DNA of 64,000 bases from assembly GCA_003281635.1 (NCBI GenBank), contig QCBK01000002.1, positions 1 to 64,000 of the forward strand, written 5' to 3'. The position numbers were made by a program, and so were the translations under genes. Positions within the stretch are counted from its first letter, which is position 1. Each line of letters starts with the position of its first letter. Shown here piece after piece: positions 32,956-43,971 of the stretch. The stretch is from Prochlorococcus sp. AG-347-G22 (GTDB lineage Bacteria > Cyanobacteriota > Cyanobacteriia > PCC-6307 > Cyanobiaceae). The notes under the pieces are model-generated. The model did not search any database and was not told the DNA's origin. It saw nothing but the letters and a program-made list of their open reading frames with translations.

Positions 32956-33126
32956 TTTTCAATATTTATCTAATAACATTTTTAGCTGAGAAAAATAATT
33001 TAGGCTATTAATTGATATCGATTTTCAAAAAGATGTGATTATTTTTTTAAATTATTTGAAATTCAAAGGATATGTTCATAAGCTGTTCTTAATAAACTAT
33101 TATTTTATAAGAAAGATTTTAAAGGT

Positions 33127-33420
33127 ATGACAAAAATAACTAAAGAGGAAGTGAACAAAGTTGCTCATTTAGCTAGATTGGAACTCAACGATAATGAAAT
33201 TAATAATCATGCAGAACAATTAGAAAAGATATTGGATTATATAAGGCAACTTGAAAAAATTGATACAGATGATGTCCCCTGTACGACAAGAGCTATAGAG
33301 GTTGTTAATGTATTTAGAAAAGATGAAAAGAAGTATTCTGATTGCAATGAGGAACTTCTAAAATTGGGTCCTTCGAGAGAAGATAAATATTTTAAAGTAC
33401 CAAAAATTATTAATGAATGA
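33127..33420 (+). CDS. gatC: Aspartyl/glutamyl-tRNA(Asn/Gln) amidotransferase subunit C
   Basis: TKEEVNKVAHLARLELNDNEI...ILDYIRQLEKIDTDDVPCT. Confidence 0.93.
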   Translation: MTKITKEEVNKVAHLARLELNDNEINNHAEQLEKILDYIRQLEKIDTDDVPCTTRAIEVVNVFRKDEKKYSDCNEELLKLGPSREDKYFKVPKIINE

Positions 33421-33425
33421 GTAAG

Positions 33426-34457
33426 TTAGTTGCTTCCAATAAATGTTTTGTTGACAATCTTTAATAAAAATTTTTTTATTTTAAAGCCTGGATATAGATT
33501 GATGATTTTTCTTATTTTTCCCCTCTTTTTGCTATGACTCCTTACACCTATTAATAAATCATAAATAAAGTTAAAAATATCCTCTTTACTTTCAAATATC
33601 CCAACCCTTTGAGGGGAGCCTTTTTTATCCAATAATGGCTTAGTTTTTTCATAAGCTATTTTATATTCAAACCAAGGAATCGAAGGCCAAAGATGATGAA
33701 TGAGATGGTAATTTTGTCCCATTATTAATAAATTCATAAATTTGCTTGGATAAACTCGAGAATTTATCCATTTATTTCTTGATCGAAATGGTCTATGGGG
33801 TAAATAATCAAAAAATATTCCTAAAGTGACTCCTACCATTAATGCTGGGCCGAACCATAAATTATAAATTAAATTCATAAAATCAAATTTCAAACCTGCC
33901 AAAATAATTGTTATAAATATGGACCTTTCAATTCCCCATTGTAGTAATTCATATCTTCGCCAGAGTTTTCTTTGAAAGAAAAAGACTTCATGATAAAAAA
34001 ATCTTGGAGCAATTAGCCAAATAGGACCAAAAGTACTGACAATATGATCTGGATCATTTTTGGGGTGATTTACGTGAATATGGTGTTGTAAATGAACTCT
34101 CGTAAAAACTGGGAAGCTAAATCCTAATAAGATAGCTGAGCCATGGCCCATTGCTTGATTTATCCAAGGAACTGGGTGAGCAGCTTTATGACATGCATCA
34201 TGAATAACAGTACCTTCAATATGTAGAGCTAAAAACGCAGTTGCTACAAGTAAAGGTAAAGGCCAAACACCTCTATACCATTGCCATATGCTAAGAAAAG
34301 CAAGAAAATAACCGCCAAAAAATAAACCTAATGTTGGATTCCAAAAACTTGGCGGATCTACATAATTTTTAATCTCTTTTTGCCAATTAAAAATTTTTGA
34401 AGAATTAGTATTTTTCGTTGTATTTTTACTGGTTAAGTTTGAAATCGTTTCTTGTAT
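33426..34457 (-). CDS. crtR: Beta-carotene hydroxylase CrtR-type; no ATG/GTG/TTG start for the full-length frame
   Basis: Upstream in-frame sequence NWQKEIKNYVDPPSFWNPTLGLFFGGYFLAFLSIWQWYRGVWPLPLLVATAFLALHIEGTVIHDACHKAAHPVPWINQAMGHGSA carries the first His box, so the track start at 34151 is internal. Confidence 0.8.
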   Translation of the reverse strand: MQETISNLTSKNTTKNTNSSKIFNWQKEIKNYVDPPSFWNPTLGLFFGGYFLAFLSIWQWYRGVWPLPLLVATAFLALHIEGTVIHDACHKAAHPVPWINQAMGHGSAILLGFSFPVFTRVHLQHHIHVNHPKNDPDHIVSTFGPIWLIAPRFFYHEVFFFQRKLWRRYELLQWGIERSIFITIILAGLKFDFMNLIYNLWFGPALMVGVTLGIFFDYLPHRPFRSRNKWINSRVYPSKFMNLLIMGQNYHLIHHLWPSIPWFEYKIAYEKTKPLLDKKGSPQRVGIFESKEDIFNFIYDLLIGVRSHSKKRGKIRKIINLYPGFKIKKFLLKIVNKTFIGSN

Positions 34458-34614
34458 TCTTTAAATAATATAACTAATATTTTAAGTTGATTGCATGCCC
34501 AAACATAAAAAATTTCTTTTAGGGGATTCTTTATTTAAATTTAATGTGTCAAATTAATCATCTTCAGAAAAAAAATTTTTAAAATAAACCTCTTTCAATT
34601 ATTATTTTATTTGA

Positions 34615-34696
34615 GCGGTCGTGGCGGAATTGGTAGACGCGCGAGTTTTAGGTACTCGTATCTTCGGGTGTGGGAGTTCAAGTCTCCCCGACCGCA
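34615..34696 (+). tRNA. tRNA-Leu (anticodon TAG)
   Basis: Acceptor GCGGTCG/CGACCGC; anticodon loop TTTAGGT; long variable arm; GTTCAAGTC T-loop. Confidence 0.95.
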
Positions 34697-34767
34697 CTTA
34701 AGGAAATTCTGATAGATAGTTTGCTTATCTATATCAACTCTTATAATTTAATTGAGTAGTTTATTTA

Positions 34768-35217
34768 ATGAATAGTTTTATATTTTATTTGGGAATTTTT
34801 TATATTTTAGTTGGGACCATTTTTCTAACTGTGCCTATAATTTATCTTGAGCTAGGTAAACCAAAAGACTTAATAAAAGCTTTTTTAAATTTATTAATAG
34901 GTTTGATATTAATAATTAAAAATAAGACATTAGACGAAGCATTTTTTGTAATTTTACTTTTTTTAACAGTACTAGTTATTTTTTATCTAATAGAGCTTTC
35001 TTTATCTAGATGGTACCAATTGACGGATAATGAAAAGAAAAAATTAACAACCTTTTTGGAGTTTAAAAAAAACTTAACGAAAATATTAGAATCTATTATT
35101 TTAGTATTTGGTGATTTTACGAAACCTTCAAAATTTTTGAATTTTGGTAGTAATAATAAAAATACAACGCAAAAAAAGTGGGTAAGAAATGATAAAAATG
35201 ATAATATAAAAGTCTGA
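34768..35217 (+). CDS. Hypothetical membrane protein (149 aa)
   Basis: Intact ORF with hydrophobic N-terminal half. Confidence 0.6.
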   Translation: MNSFIFYLGIFYILVGTIFLTVPIIYLELGKPKDLIKAFLNLLIGLILIIKNKTLDEAFFVILLFLTVLVIFYLIELSLSRWYQLTDNEKKKLTTFLEFKKNLTKILESIILVFGDFTKPSKFLNFGSNNKNTTQKKWVRNDKNDNIKV

Positions 35218-35339
35218 AATAAAATAAATTGGTTATTTGAAACATCCCAAAAAAAACTACAGGTCAATTAAGAAAGAATATAATGAATTAGATTAATTTA
35301 AATAATTCTATTGATCACCAATATTTCTTGTAACGACGT

Positions 35340-38246
35340 ATGAAATCTCAAAATAGCAAAGAACAAAAATCAGACTTTTCTTATAAAGAAACTTTAAATT
35401 TATTAAAAACTGATTTTTCAATGCGTGCTAATTCAGTTCTAAGAGAACCCGAGATTCAGAATTTTTGGACTAAACATGATATTGATTTCCAATTAGGTTC
35501 AAGTAATTCAGGAGAAATATTTACGTTACATGATGGCCCTCCTTATGCAAATGGAGCACTTCATATGGGTCATGCCCTCAATAAAGTTTTAAAAGACATA
35601 ATAAATAAATACAAAACCTTAAAAGGATTTAGAGTTCATTTCGTTCCCGGCTGGGACTGTCATGGATTACCTATCGAATTAAAAGTTCTTCAGAATTTAA
35701 AATCTGATGAAAGAAAGAATCTTGACAATCTAAATTTAAGAAAAAAAGCAACAGATTATGCTCATATCCAAATTAATAATCAAAAGGAAGGTTTCAAAAG
35801 GTGGGGCATATGGGGAGATTGGAATAACCCTTACTTAACTCTTAAGAAAAGTTATGAATCTGCTCAGATTGGAGTATTTGGGAAAATGTTTTTAAATGGT
35901 TACATATATCGAGGTCTTAAACCTGTCCATTGGAGTCCAAGTTCAAGGACTGCACTTGCAGAAGCAGAATTAGAATACCCTGATGAACATTATTCAAAAA
36001 GTATTTATGTTTCATTAAAAATCACTAAAATACCTGAGGAAATTCTATTAAATTTAATCAAAGAAAATCTTAATATCAAAAAAGATTTTTTTCAAAATAA
36101 TTCTTTCATAACTATCTGGACGACTACGCCTTGGACCATACCAGCTAATGAAGCAGTTGCAGTAAATCCAAAAATTAAGTACGTATTTGCTATTGATGAA
36201 GAGAAAAAAATATATCTTTTTGCAGAGGATTTGTCTTCTGAAATAAGTAAAAAATTTAATAAAGATTTTAAGGTGCTTTTAGAGGTTAAAGGCTCTATGT
36301 TGGCAAATATTGAATATCAACATCCCTCTAAGAATAAAAATTGCAGAATTGTAATTGGGGGAGATTATATTACTACAGAATCAGGAACGGGAATTGTTCA
36401 TACTGCGCCTGGTCATGGGATAGATGATTTTAATGTGGGGCAAAAATATGATTTACCAATAACATGTGTCGTTGATGAAAAAGGCAACTTAAATGAATAT
36501 TCTGGTCAATTCAAAGGATCCAATGTCCTGAAAGACGCGAATGATTTAATTATTGAATACTTAAAAGGAAATAATTTGCTTCTATTACAAGAAAATTATA
36601 AGCATAGATATCCGTATGATTGGAGAACCAAAAAACCAACTATTTTCAGGGCAACAGAACAATGGTTCGCATCTGTAGATGGCTTTAGATCATCTGCATT
36701 AAAGGCAATCGAAGATGTTGAATGGATGCCAGCAACTGGAAAGAAAAGAATTTATTCTATGGTTGTTGGTAGAGGGGATTGGTGCATTTCTAGACAAAGG
36801 TCATGGGGAGTCCCAATTCCAGTTTTTTATAAAAAAAATGGAAATGATATTCTCCTTAACAGCGAGATAATTAATCATATTCAAGAACTTTTTAGTGAAC
36901 ATGGAGCAGATATTTGGTGGGATTGGGATGTTAAAAATTTATTGCCAGAAAATTATGCAAAAGAATCTGATCTATGGAAAAAAGGTACAGATACAATGGA
37001 TGTTTGGTTCGATTCAGGATCTAGCTGGGCAGCAGTATGTGAACTAAGAAGTGAATTAAAGTATCCAGCTGATCTTTATTTAGAGGGCTCAGATCAACAT
37101 AGAGGATGGTTCCAGTCTTCATTGCTAACATCTGTTGCAGTTAATAATAAGCCTCCATATAAGAAAGTTTTAACTCACGGTTTTGCACTTGATGAGAACG
37201 GAAGAAAAATGAGTAAATCTTTAGGCAATGTTGTTGATCCAAATATAATTATTAATGGAGGTATTAATAAAAAAACTGAGCCCGCTTATGGCGCTGATGT
37301 TTTAAGGCTATGGGTGAGCTCTGTAGATTATTCAGTAGATGTTCCAATTGGTTCAAATATACTCAAGCAACTGTCAGACGTTTACAGAAAAGTTCGTAAT
37401 ACTGCAAGATATCTTCTAGGTAATATTCATGATTATGATCCTAAAATTGATAATTTTGAAATTGATCAATTACCTTTCCTAGATCAATGGATGTTAGGAA
37501 GATTAGTTGAGGTTACAAATCAAATATCAACTGCTTATGAAAATTATGAATTTTCAAAATTTTTCCAAATCTTACAAAGTTTTTGCGTTGTAGATCTATC
37601 AAATTTTTATTTGGATATTGCTAAGGATAGGTTATATGTAAGTTCTAAATCACAATTTAGGAGAAGATCATGTCAGTTTGTCATGTCAAAAATTGTTGAA
37701 AATTTAGCAGTACTTATTTCTCCAGTGCTTTGTCATATGGCTGAAGATATTTGGCAAAATATTCCATATTCAACGAAAGAAAAATCAGTATTTCAAAGAG
37801 GATGGCCAATATTTCCGCAGTCGTGGACAAATCAAATCCTTGATGAGCACATTGCAAATTTAAGAGATTTGAGAGTTGAAATTAATAAGGCTATAGAAGT
37901 ATGTAGGAACAAGCAAATAATTGGAGCAGCTTTAGAAACTGAAGTGAATTATTTACCTGAAGATAAAGTTGTAAAAGATTCATTGATTTGGCTAAAAGAA
38001 TTTGGTAATCAAGATGTAGATTTATTTAGGGATTGGCTTATAGTGTCAAACTTCCAAGTGGTATCAGATTTGGCTGAGAATTCTCTGATTATTGATAACA
38101 ATGATCTTGGAAAAATTCAAATAACAAAAGCTCATGGTCAAAAATGTGATAGATGTTGGCATTATCAAAAAGAAACCTTTAATGGAATCCAAAATACAAA
38201 ATTATGCAAAAGATGCTCAAATATTATTAATCTTGAATTTAGTTAA
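35340..38246 (+). CDS. ileS: Isoleucyl-tRNA synthetase
   Basis: [38 protein letters not shown]-terminal zinc site CDRCWHY...CKRC. Confidence 0.97.
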   Translation: MKSQNSKEQKSDFSYKETLNLLKTDFSMRANSVLREPEIQNFWTKHDIDFQLGSSNSGEIFTLHDGPPYANGALHMGHALNKVLKDIINKYKTLKGFRVHFVPGWDCHGLPIELKVLQNLKSDERKNLDNLNLRKKATDYAHIQINNQKEGFKRWGIWGDWNNPYLTLKKSYESAQIGVFGKMFLNGYIYRGLKPVHWSPSSRTALAEAELEYPDEHYSKSIYVSLKITKIPEEILLNLIKENLNIKKDFFQNNSFITIWTTTPWTIPANEAVAVNPKIKYVFAIDEEKKIYLFAEDLSSEISKKFNKDFKVLLEVKGSMLANIEYQHPSKNKNCRIVIGGDYITTESGTGIVHTAPGHGIDDFNVGQKYDLPITCVVDEKGNLNEYSGQFKGSNVLKDANDLIIEYLKGNNLLLLQENYKHRYPYDWRTKKPTIFRATEQWFASVDGFRSSALKAIEDVEWMPATGKKRIYSMVVGRGDWCISRQRSWGVPIPVFYKKNGNDILLNSEIINHIQELFSEHGADIWWDWDVKNLLPENYAKESDLWKKGTDTMDVWFDSGSSWAAVCELRSELKYPADLYLEGSDQHRGWFQSSLLTSVAVNNKPPYKKVLTHGFALDENGRKMSKSLGNVVDPNIIINGGINKKTEPAYGADVLRLWVSSVDYSVDVPIGSNILKQLSDVYRKVRNTARYLLGNIHDYDPKIDNFEIDQLPFLDQWMLGRLVEVTNQISTAYENYEFSKFFQILQSFCVVDLSNFYLDIAKDRLYVSSKSQFRRRSCQFVMSKIVENLAVLISPVLCHMAEDIWQNIPYSTKEKSVFQRGWPIFPQSWTNQILDEHIANLRDLRVEINKAIEVCRNKQIIGAALETEVNYLPEDKVVKDSLIWLKEFGNQDVDLFRDWLIVSNFQVVSDLAENSLIIDNNDLGKIQITKAHGQKCDRCWHYQKETFNGIQNTKLCKRCSNIINLEFS

Positions 38247-38578
38247 ATCCAGTTTTCTTCATTCAAGAAGAAAACTGAGTTTTGGTTTTCTCTTATAAAA
38301 TTATCTTCGGTTTCTGTTAAGGGTGCTTCATAAAGTTTAAAGTTAGTAAGTATGTAAGTTAATGCTATAACTTTCTTTTCTAAATCTATTTCAATTGGAT
38401 GAGTTGTTGAGCTGCTGAAACCTTTAAAAATTAGAATTTCTAATTGTTCTTTCTGTTTTTCTTTAAGAATAAAACCCTCCAGTTTAAGTATCCTATTAGG
38501 TATCTCGGAACTTATTTTTTCAAGATTATTTATTAAATCAATTTCTTCCATTGTCTGAGAAGCAAGAGTTTCTTCCAT
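38243..38578 (-). CDS. Conserved hypothetical protein
   Basis: Intact ORF; 4-nt convergent overlap with ileS, 41-nt overlap with the next gene. Confidence 0.7.
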   Translation of the reverse strand: MEETLASQTMEEIDLINNLEKISSEIPNRILKLEGFILKEKQKEQLEILIFKGFSSSTTHPIEIDLEKKVIALTYILTNFKLYEAPLTETEDNFIRENQNSVFFLNEENWI

Positions 38579-39161
38579 TTTTTGGTAATTTGATTATTGA
38601 CCATTGAATAAGGCCTAATATATAAATTAATAATGCAAATAATCCTAAAAATTTTGCTATGGGCTGCGAAAAGTTAGCTCCGAAGAAAAAATTGAATAAA
38701 TTTTTTATAAAAATATATAAATTTGATGAAGGCTGAAGCCATATTGCACACGTGTCCGAATTAATAAAAGAAAAGCAGTTAAAGTTTTGTAAGCTCAGAA
38801 TTAAAAAATTGAGAGATATAAACGTCACAGTCCATCTCCATATTTTTGTTGTTGTGGTAAGGGAGTGAGAAAAATCATATTCTTTTAATTCATCATTAAT
38901 ATCGATCCAAAACCAAACTGAAACTGTCATTAAAAATGTTGAAATATTTGTTATCAGAAGAGCATAACTATACTTACCTATTAAAAGTAAAAGGCTTATA
39001 AAAAATAAAAGGGATATTTTCCAATAAATTGATAGAAGTTTATTAACTGCTTTATTTCTTTTCTTAATTGACCATAAGGATAAAGTAACAGGAATGCCAA
39101 TAAGGAAAACTATTGAAAGTTGAAAGGATAGCCAAATAGAAAGTTGATTAAAAACGTTCAA
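38538..39161 (-). CDS. Conserved membrane protein (DUF3177-like)
   Basis: Multi-TM ORF of cyanobacterial type. Confidence 0.7.
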   Translation of the reverse strand: MNVFNQLSIWLSFQLSIVFLIGIPVTLSLWSIKKRNKAVNKLLSIYWKISLLFFISLLLLIGKYSYALLITNISTFLMTVSVWFWIDINDELKEYDFSHSLTTTTKIWRWTVTFISLNFLILSLQNFNCFSFINSDTCAIWLQPSSNLYIFIKNLFNFFFGANFSQPIAKFLGLFALLIYILGLIQWSIIKLPKNGRNSCFSDNGRN

Positions 39162-39283
39162 AACTTTTTCTTTGTAAACACATAATAATTAAACATCAAA
39201 CTGATACTTTTGAAATTACTATTGTCATAGTTATGAATATTATGCATCCTTATATTATTGCCCAGCAATATACTAATATTTTT

Positions 39284-39913
39284 ATGAGACAGCATGTTAA
39301 TCCGCTTAGTAATAATTTTAATCAAATTGAGACTATACCTTCTTTGAGTGAAATGTTTGGTGATTCTAAATTGAATCTTCATTTGGATATAGGTAGTGCT
39401 GCTGGTGAGTTTCTTTTCGATTTAGCTTTGGTTAACACAAGTTGGAATTATTTGGGAATTGAAATCCGTGAGAAATTAGTCCAAAATTCTAAATTAAAAG
39501 TCCTTGAAAGAGAAATCAAAAATCTATATTTTTTATTTGGTAATGCTAATAATATTTTGAATGATGTCCAATGTGAATTTATTGTCAAAAATATAAAAAG
39601 TATTTCTTTTAATTTTCCTGATCCTTGGTTTAAAAAGAGACATTATAAAAGGCGTATAATTCAGCCAGAATTTATTAATAATCTTTCAAATAGATTGCAA
39701 AAAGGTACCTTAATTTTTATTAAAACTGATGTAAAGGATTTATTCGATTATATGGATTGCATCATATCGAGTAATTTTTATCTTAAAACAATAGATAAAA
39801 AAAATTTTAATTATTCTGAAAGTTTTAATCCAAATGAAGTTAAAACTCAACGAGAAAAATATGTGATTGTTAACCAACTTGATATTTTTGAAAGGATTTA
39901 TATGAAAATCTAA
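39284..39913 (+). CDS. trmB: tRNA (guanine-N7-)-methyltransferase
   Basis: [48 protein letters not shown]. Confidence 0.92.
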   Translation: MRQHVNPLSNNFNQIETIPSLSEMFGDSKLNLHLDIGSAAGEFLFDLALVNTSWNYLGIEIREKLVQNSKLKVLEREIKNLYFLFGNANNILNDVQCEFIVKNIKSISFNFPDPWFKKRHYKRRIIQPEFINNLSNRLQKGTLIFIKTDVKDLFDYMDCIISSNFYLKTIDKKNFNYSESFNPNEVKTQREKYVIVNQLDIFERIYMKI

Positions 39914-39920
39914 TGCATCG

Positions 39921-41273
39921 TTAATTTATTATTTTATTAATTTCTAAAAAGAGTTTTTCTGTTATTTCGCTTGATAAAGAATGAACTTTTTTATGATTTT
40001 TGGCTTCAACAAGAACTCTCATTAAGGGTTCTGTGCCGCTGGGCCTTATAAAAACTCTACAATTATCAGAATATATTTTCTGAAAATTTTCTATAGTTTG
40101 ATTAATTAAGATTTTGGTTTCTTGATTTAATTTATTAATATTAATATTTAAATTGATATTGGTTAGTTTTTGAGGAAGAGGGTCGAAACTACTTTTAAAC
40201 CAATCACTTAAATTAATATTCTTCTGCTTACAATATTTGGAAATTTGAAGTGCAGTCAATATTCCATCTCCAGAAAAGTCATTAATTTTTGAAAGAATAT
40301 GACCTGACTGCTCACCACCTAAAATAGCTTTTTTTTTCTTAATTGCGTCATGCACATATTTATCTCCTACATCAGTTCTATATAATATTCCTCCAATTTT
40401 CTTCCACGCCTTTTCAAAACCTAAGTTTGCCATTTGTGTTGATATTAGTAAATTATTTGTAAGAATTTTTTGTTCCATTAGTTCTCTGCCCCAAAGAAAA
40501 AGAATGTGATCTCCATCTAACACATTGCCCTGAGAATCTATTCCAATTACTCTATCGGCATCACCATCGAAGCTAAAACCCATATCTGCAGGATTCTCTC
40601 TTAATGCTTTTTTTAATGGTTCGAGGTTAGTAGAACCACAATTCATATTGATTTTTAACCCATTTTTAGAGTTATTGATAACTATTACATCAGCACCAAG
40701 AGATTGGAAAATTTCTTTTGCGCAGGTTGTTGCTGATCCATAGCAAGTGTCTAATATTATTTTCAAACCGCTTAGATTTTCTCCACCCATTGTTTGGATT
40801 AGGCTTTTAATATAAATATCCATAAGATCTTTATTTGTATTTAAGGGAATAATTTTTTTAGGAACTGATATATTTTGATTTGTCTCTTCAATTAATTGTT
40901 GAATTTTATTTTCGAAATATTTGGTAATTTTTTGACCATTATGATCAAAAATTTTTATGCCATTATATTCTGGTGGATTATGACTTGCAGATATCATGAT
41001 CCCACTACTCAGATTCTCTTGTTTGATTAAGAAAGGTATAGCTGGGGTAGGGCATATTCCAAGATTTATAAATTTTTTGCCACTTTGATTTATACCTTGC
41101 GTTATTGCTTGAAGTAGAATATCTCCACTAATTCTTGTATCTCTACCAATTAATATTGGACTTTTATTCTTTAAAGTCGAACCTAGAGCATAACCTACTT
41201 TGTAGGCTAGAGAATAAGTTATCTCCTCGTTAAATCTCCCTCTTATTCCATCAGTTCCAAATATTGATTGCAT
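39921..41273 (-). CDS. glmM: Phosphoglucosamine mutase
   Basis: [59 protein letters not shown]. Confidence 0.95.
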   Translation of the reverse strand: MQSIFGTDGIRGRFNEEITYSLAYKVGYALGSTLKNKSPILIGRDTRISGDILLQAITQGINQSGKKFINLGICPTPAIPFLIKQENLSSGIMISASHNPPEYNGIKIFDHNGQKITKYFENKIQQLIEETNQNISVPKKIIPLNTNKDLMDIYIKSLIQTMGGENLSGLKIILDTCYGSATTCAKEIFQSLGADVIVINNSKNGLKINMNCGSTNLEPLKKALRENPADMGFSFDGDADRVIGIDSQGNVLDGDHILFLWGRELMEQKILTNNLLISTQMANLGFEKAWKKIGGILYRTDVGDKYVHDAIKKKKAILGGEQSGHILSKINDFSGDGILTALQISKYCKQKNINLSDWFKSSFDPLPQKLTNINLNININKLNQETKILINQTIENFQKIYSDNCRVFIRPSGTEPLMRVLVEAKNHKKVHSLSSEITEKLFLEINKIIN

Positions 41274-41410
41274 AATTAGGTTTAAGGTATCAAAGAAATT
41301 TTGATAGTCATTTAATTTTTATTTTATCAGTTGATTAAAAGCTTATAGATTTCAATTCTCTTTATTTGTTTAACTTATTTAAGATATCTTTAATTAGTAA
41401 ATAATTAATA

Positions 41411-41956
41411 GTGCAATCTGAGAGTCGAGAGCAAATTTCAAAGACAAATTTCAAAACAATACTTATTGTGATTATTTCTATTTTTATGATTTCACTGCTT
41501 TTGTTTAGAAATTTCTTTTTTGAATCAACTTATCTTCTAAAGAGTTTTGGAGAATTATCTGTTGAACCTGCAATAGCTTTTACAAATAATAAGCCTACAT
41601 TCCTGGAATTTTATGCCGAATGGTGTGAAGTTTGCAAAGAAATGGCTCCACAAGTTTCTGCTTTGAAAGATGAATACGAAAAAGATATTAATTTTGTTTT
41701 TTTAAATGTAGATAACCCAAAATGGAGTCATTACATCCAGAAGTTTGCCGTCAATGGGATTCCTCAAGTAAATCTTTTTGATAAAAAGGGTAATTTAATT
41801 TCTACTTTTATTGGTAAACAAGATGAAATACAAATGAGAGAATCTATTACTAAATTAGAAAAAGAAGAAAAAACTTATGAGAAAATTATCAATACTGAAA
41901 TTTCAACAATTCAAGAAAACAAAAATAATGAGGTTGGCCCTCGTAGTCATGGCTAG
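41411..41956 (+). CDS. Membrane-anchored thioredoxin-like protein (TxlA/HCF164-like), GTG start
   Basis: N-terminal TM anchor then FLEFYAEWCEVCKEMAPQVSAL (WCEVC active site). Confidence 0.88.
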   Translation: MQSESREQISKTNFKTILIVIISIFMISLLLFRNFFFESTYLLKSFGELSVEPAIAFTNNKPTFLEFYAEWCEVCKEMAPQVSALKDEYEKDINFVFLNVDNPKWSHYIQKFAVNGIPQVNLFDKKGNLISTFIGKQDEIQMRESITKLEKEEKTYEKIINTEISTIQENKNNEVGPRSHG

Positions 41957-41958
41957 CT

Positions 41959-42591
41959 TTACCATTCTAAAGATTTTGATACTATCGGAAAACTTTTTTT
42001 AAAAATAGACTTGCAATTTTGAGCGATAGACTTGTGTTCTTTTTGGGTACCGTGAGCTGATCTTAAATGAATGTAATGGATCCATGATCTGCATGATCCA
42101 GACATATAAATTCTTGTTGGAGTTGCTAGTGGTAAAACAAATCTTGCACATTCTTTAGCTACTCCTTCAGCAAGTAAATCTTCATATAATTCTGAAGCAG
42201 CCTGAAAATGCAAACCAATTTTTTCATTGAATCTTTTTTTTAACTCATCAGGGAGATCAGGAATTGAATTTTGCCTATTTTTAGAATCTTGACGCCTTAA
42301 CTCTGGTAAGGGAATATTACCCAATTGAGAACTATCTGCATATCTCTGTGAAAATTCCTGGAAAGTAAATGATCTATGTCTTAAAATTTGGGCAGCGATT
42401 CCTCTGTTAGTTTCTATTTGTAAGGTCATAAATGACTGTTCAAAAACACTCCAATGTTCATTTTTAATGCAATAACTTAATAATTTCGAATAGTCCTCAT
42501 TCTCCTGATTCTTTGGATTGCTCACTCTTGCAATATAAGCCATCATTTTTTCTGCATCTGGAGTTAGCGAAATTAGCTCAACTTTGCTCAT
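41959..42591 (-). CDS. thyX: Flavin-dependent thymidylate synthase ThyX
   Basis: QILRHRSFTFQEFSQRYADSS (RHRxxSxxExSxRY-type motif). Confidence 0.95.
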   Translation of the reverse strand: MSKVELISLTPDAEKMMAYIARVSNPKNQENEDYSKLLSYCIKNEHWSVFEQSFMTLQIETNRGIAAQILRHRSFTFQEFSQRYADSSQLGNIPLPELRRQDSKNRQNSIPDLPDELKKRFNEKIGLHFQAASELYEDLLAEGVAKECARFVLPLATPTRIYMSGSCRSWIHYIHLRSAHGTQKEHKSIAQNCKSIFKKSFPIVSKSLEW

Positions 42592-42592
42592 T

Positions 42593-43186
42593 TTAGATTT
42601 TTGCTAGAGTTACTTTTTCTGGTTGGTTTTGATATTTACCTCTTCTATCTTCATAGGTTGTAGAGCATGGATCTCCTTCAAAAAAGAGTAATTGGCAAAT
42701 ACCCTCTTCAGCATAAATTCTGCAATCTGCACCTGAACTATTACTAAACTCTAAAGTTAAATGACCTTCCCAACCTGCTTCTGCTGGGGTTGTATTAACA
42801 ATAATTCCTAATCGTGCGTAAGTACTTTTCCCGATACATATTACAGTTATATTTTCAGGTACCTTCATCTTTTCTAATGCCACTCCTAAACCATAGGAAT
42901 GGGCAGGAAGAATAAAAAAGTCTCCATCATTATCATGGTGAAGGGCAGTTTTTTCTAAATTATTAGGATTAAACTTTTTGGGATTCATAACAGTACCAGG
43001 GATATGTCTGAAAATTAAGAATTCTTTTGATGAAAGTCTTAAATCATATCCATAAGATGAACATCCGTAACTCAAAACTGGCTTTTGTTTATTGTCAGGC
43101 TCAAGATGCCTCACTAAATTTGATTGAAAGGGATTTATCATTCCTTCCGAGGCCTTTTGATTTATCCAGAGATCATTTTTTAGCAT
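42593..43186 (-). CDS. dcd: dCTP deaminase
   Basis: SYGCSSYGYDLRLS; GKSTYARLGIIVNTTPAEAGWEGHLTLEFSN. Confidence 0.94.
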   Translation of the reverse strand: MLKNDLWINQKASEGMINPFQSNLVRHLEPDNKQKPVLSYGCSSYGYDLRLSSKEFLIFRHIPGTVMNPKKFNPNNLEKTALHHDNDGDFFILPAHSYGLGVALEKMKVPENITVICIGKSTYARLGIIVNTTPAEAGWEGHLTLEFSNSSGADCRIYAEEGICQLLFFEGDPCSTTYEDRRGKYQNQPEKVTLAKI

Positions 43187-43190
43187 TGTT

Positions 43191-43772
43191 TTATGAGCGA
43201 AGTTCGGTAATTTGGTTGGCCATTGATAATAGATCTTTAGGTATATCTGTACCAGTAAGGATTACATCTCCTGATATAAATCGGTTTTCAAGTGTTGAAA
43301 TCAAATCATCTTTGTCGATAATTTTCATCTCAATCGCTAAAAAAATTTCATCAAGTATTATTTGGTCCTTTTCACCAGATTGCAGTTCTTTTTTACAAAA
43401 ATTCCATAATTCAATAGTAGATTCATGAATAGATTTTTCTAAATTTTTATTATTTTCAATTGCTTCTGAATTATATTGATCAAAGGAATGTGATGATCTT
43501 ACCCAGGTTAAATTACCGCAAAGCTTTACTGCATTATCAACTCCTTGTTTGACCCCTCCCTTCATAAATTGTATTAAGAGCACTTTCCTGCCTAGAGCAG
43601 CATTTCTTAGGGAATCACTAATTATAGATGGGTAGCTTCCTCGATATGAAGATTGATAGATTTGAATTTGTCCATTTTGTGGAAATCTTTTTACGTTAAT
43701 TTTTTTAGCAGTATTTATATTTACAACATCGAGGTTACTTTTGGAATAAATATGGGATGAACTAATTACCAT
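43191..43772 (-). CDS. cobO: Cob(I)alamin adenosyltransferase (CobO/BtuR type)
   Basis: RKVLLIQFMKGGVKQGVDNAVKL; ILDEIFLAIEMKII; VILTGTDIPKDLLSMANQITEL. Confidence 0.85.
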   Translation of the reverse strand: MVISSSHIYSKSNLDVVNINTAKKINVKRFPQNGQIQIYQSSYRGSYPSIISDSLRNAALGRKVLLIQFMKGGVKQGVDNAVKLCGNLTWVRSSHSFDQYNSEAIENNKNLEKSIHESTIELWNFCKKELQSGEKDQIILDEIFLAIEMKIIDKDDLISTLENRFISGDVILTGTDIPKDLLSMANQITELRS

Positions 43773-43790
43773 TATTTAGATTCTTTCTAC

Positions 43791-43823
43791 ATGCAGTATA
43801 ATTAGAATATGTTGACACTGCAT
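43791..43823. repeat. Inverted repeat in the cobO-ntcA divergent region
   Basis: ATGCAGT (43791-43797) / ACTGCAT (43817-43823), right arm overlapping TTGACACTGCAT. Confidence 0.7.
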
Positions 43824-43909
43824 ATAGTGTAATTTTACTTAAAAAATGGTTAATTAAGTGGAAACTAACTGCAAAGGGCTTATTGATAAACTAATAAGAA
43901 TTGAAAATT

Positions 43910-43951
43910 GTTACTGTTGATACAAGATATTTCAGGGTGCCTCCTTAAATT
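43910..43951 (+). promoter_or_regulatory. NtcA-type activated promoter upstream of ntcA
   Basis: GTT-N8-TAC (43910-43923; one mismatch to GTAN8TAC), 22 nt, then TAAATT (TAN3T -10) at 43946-43951. Confidence 0.55.
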
Positions 43952-43971
43952 TTTTAATAGTCAAGATATTT

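Noticed and set aside
34983-35267. Phe/Leu-rich minus-strand 94-aa ORF
   Set aside because: Mirrors an AT-rich plus-strand ORF; composition is typical of antisense frames.
39158-39382. 74-aa minus-strand ORF overlapping the trmB start
   Set aside because: Overlaps the conserved TrmB N-terminus and shows no domain.
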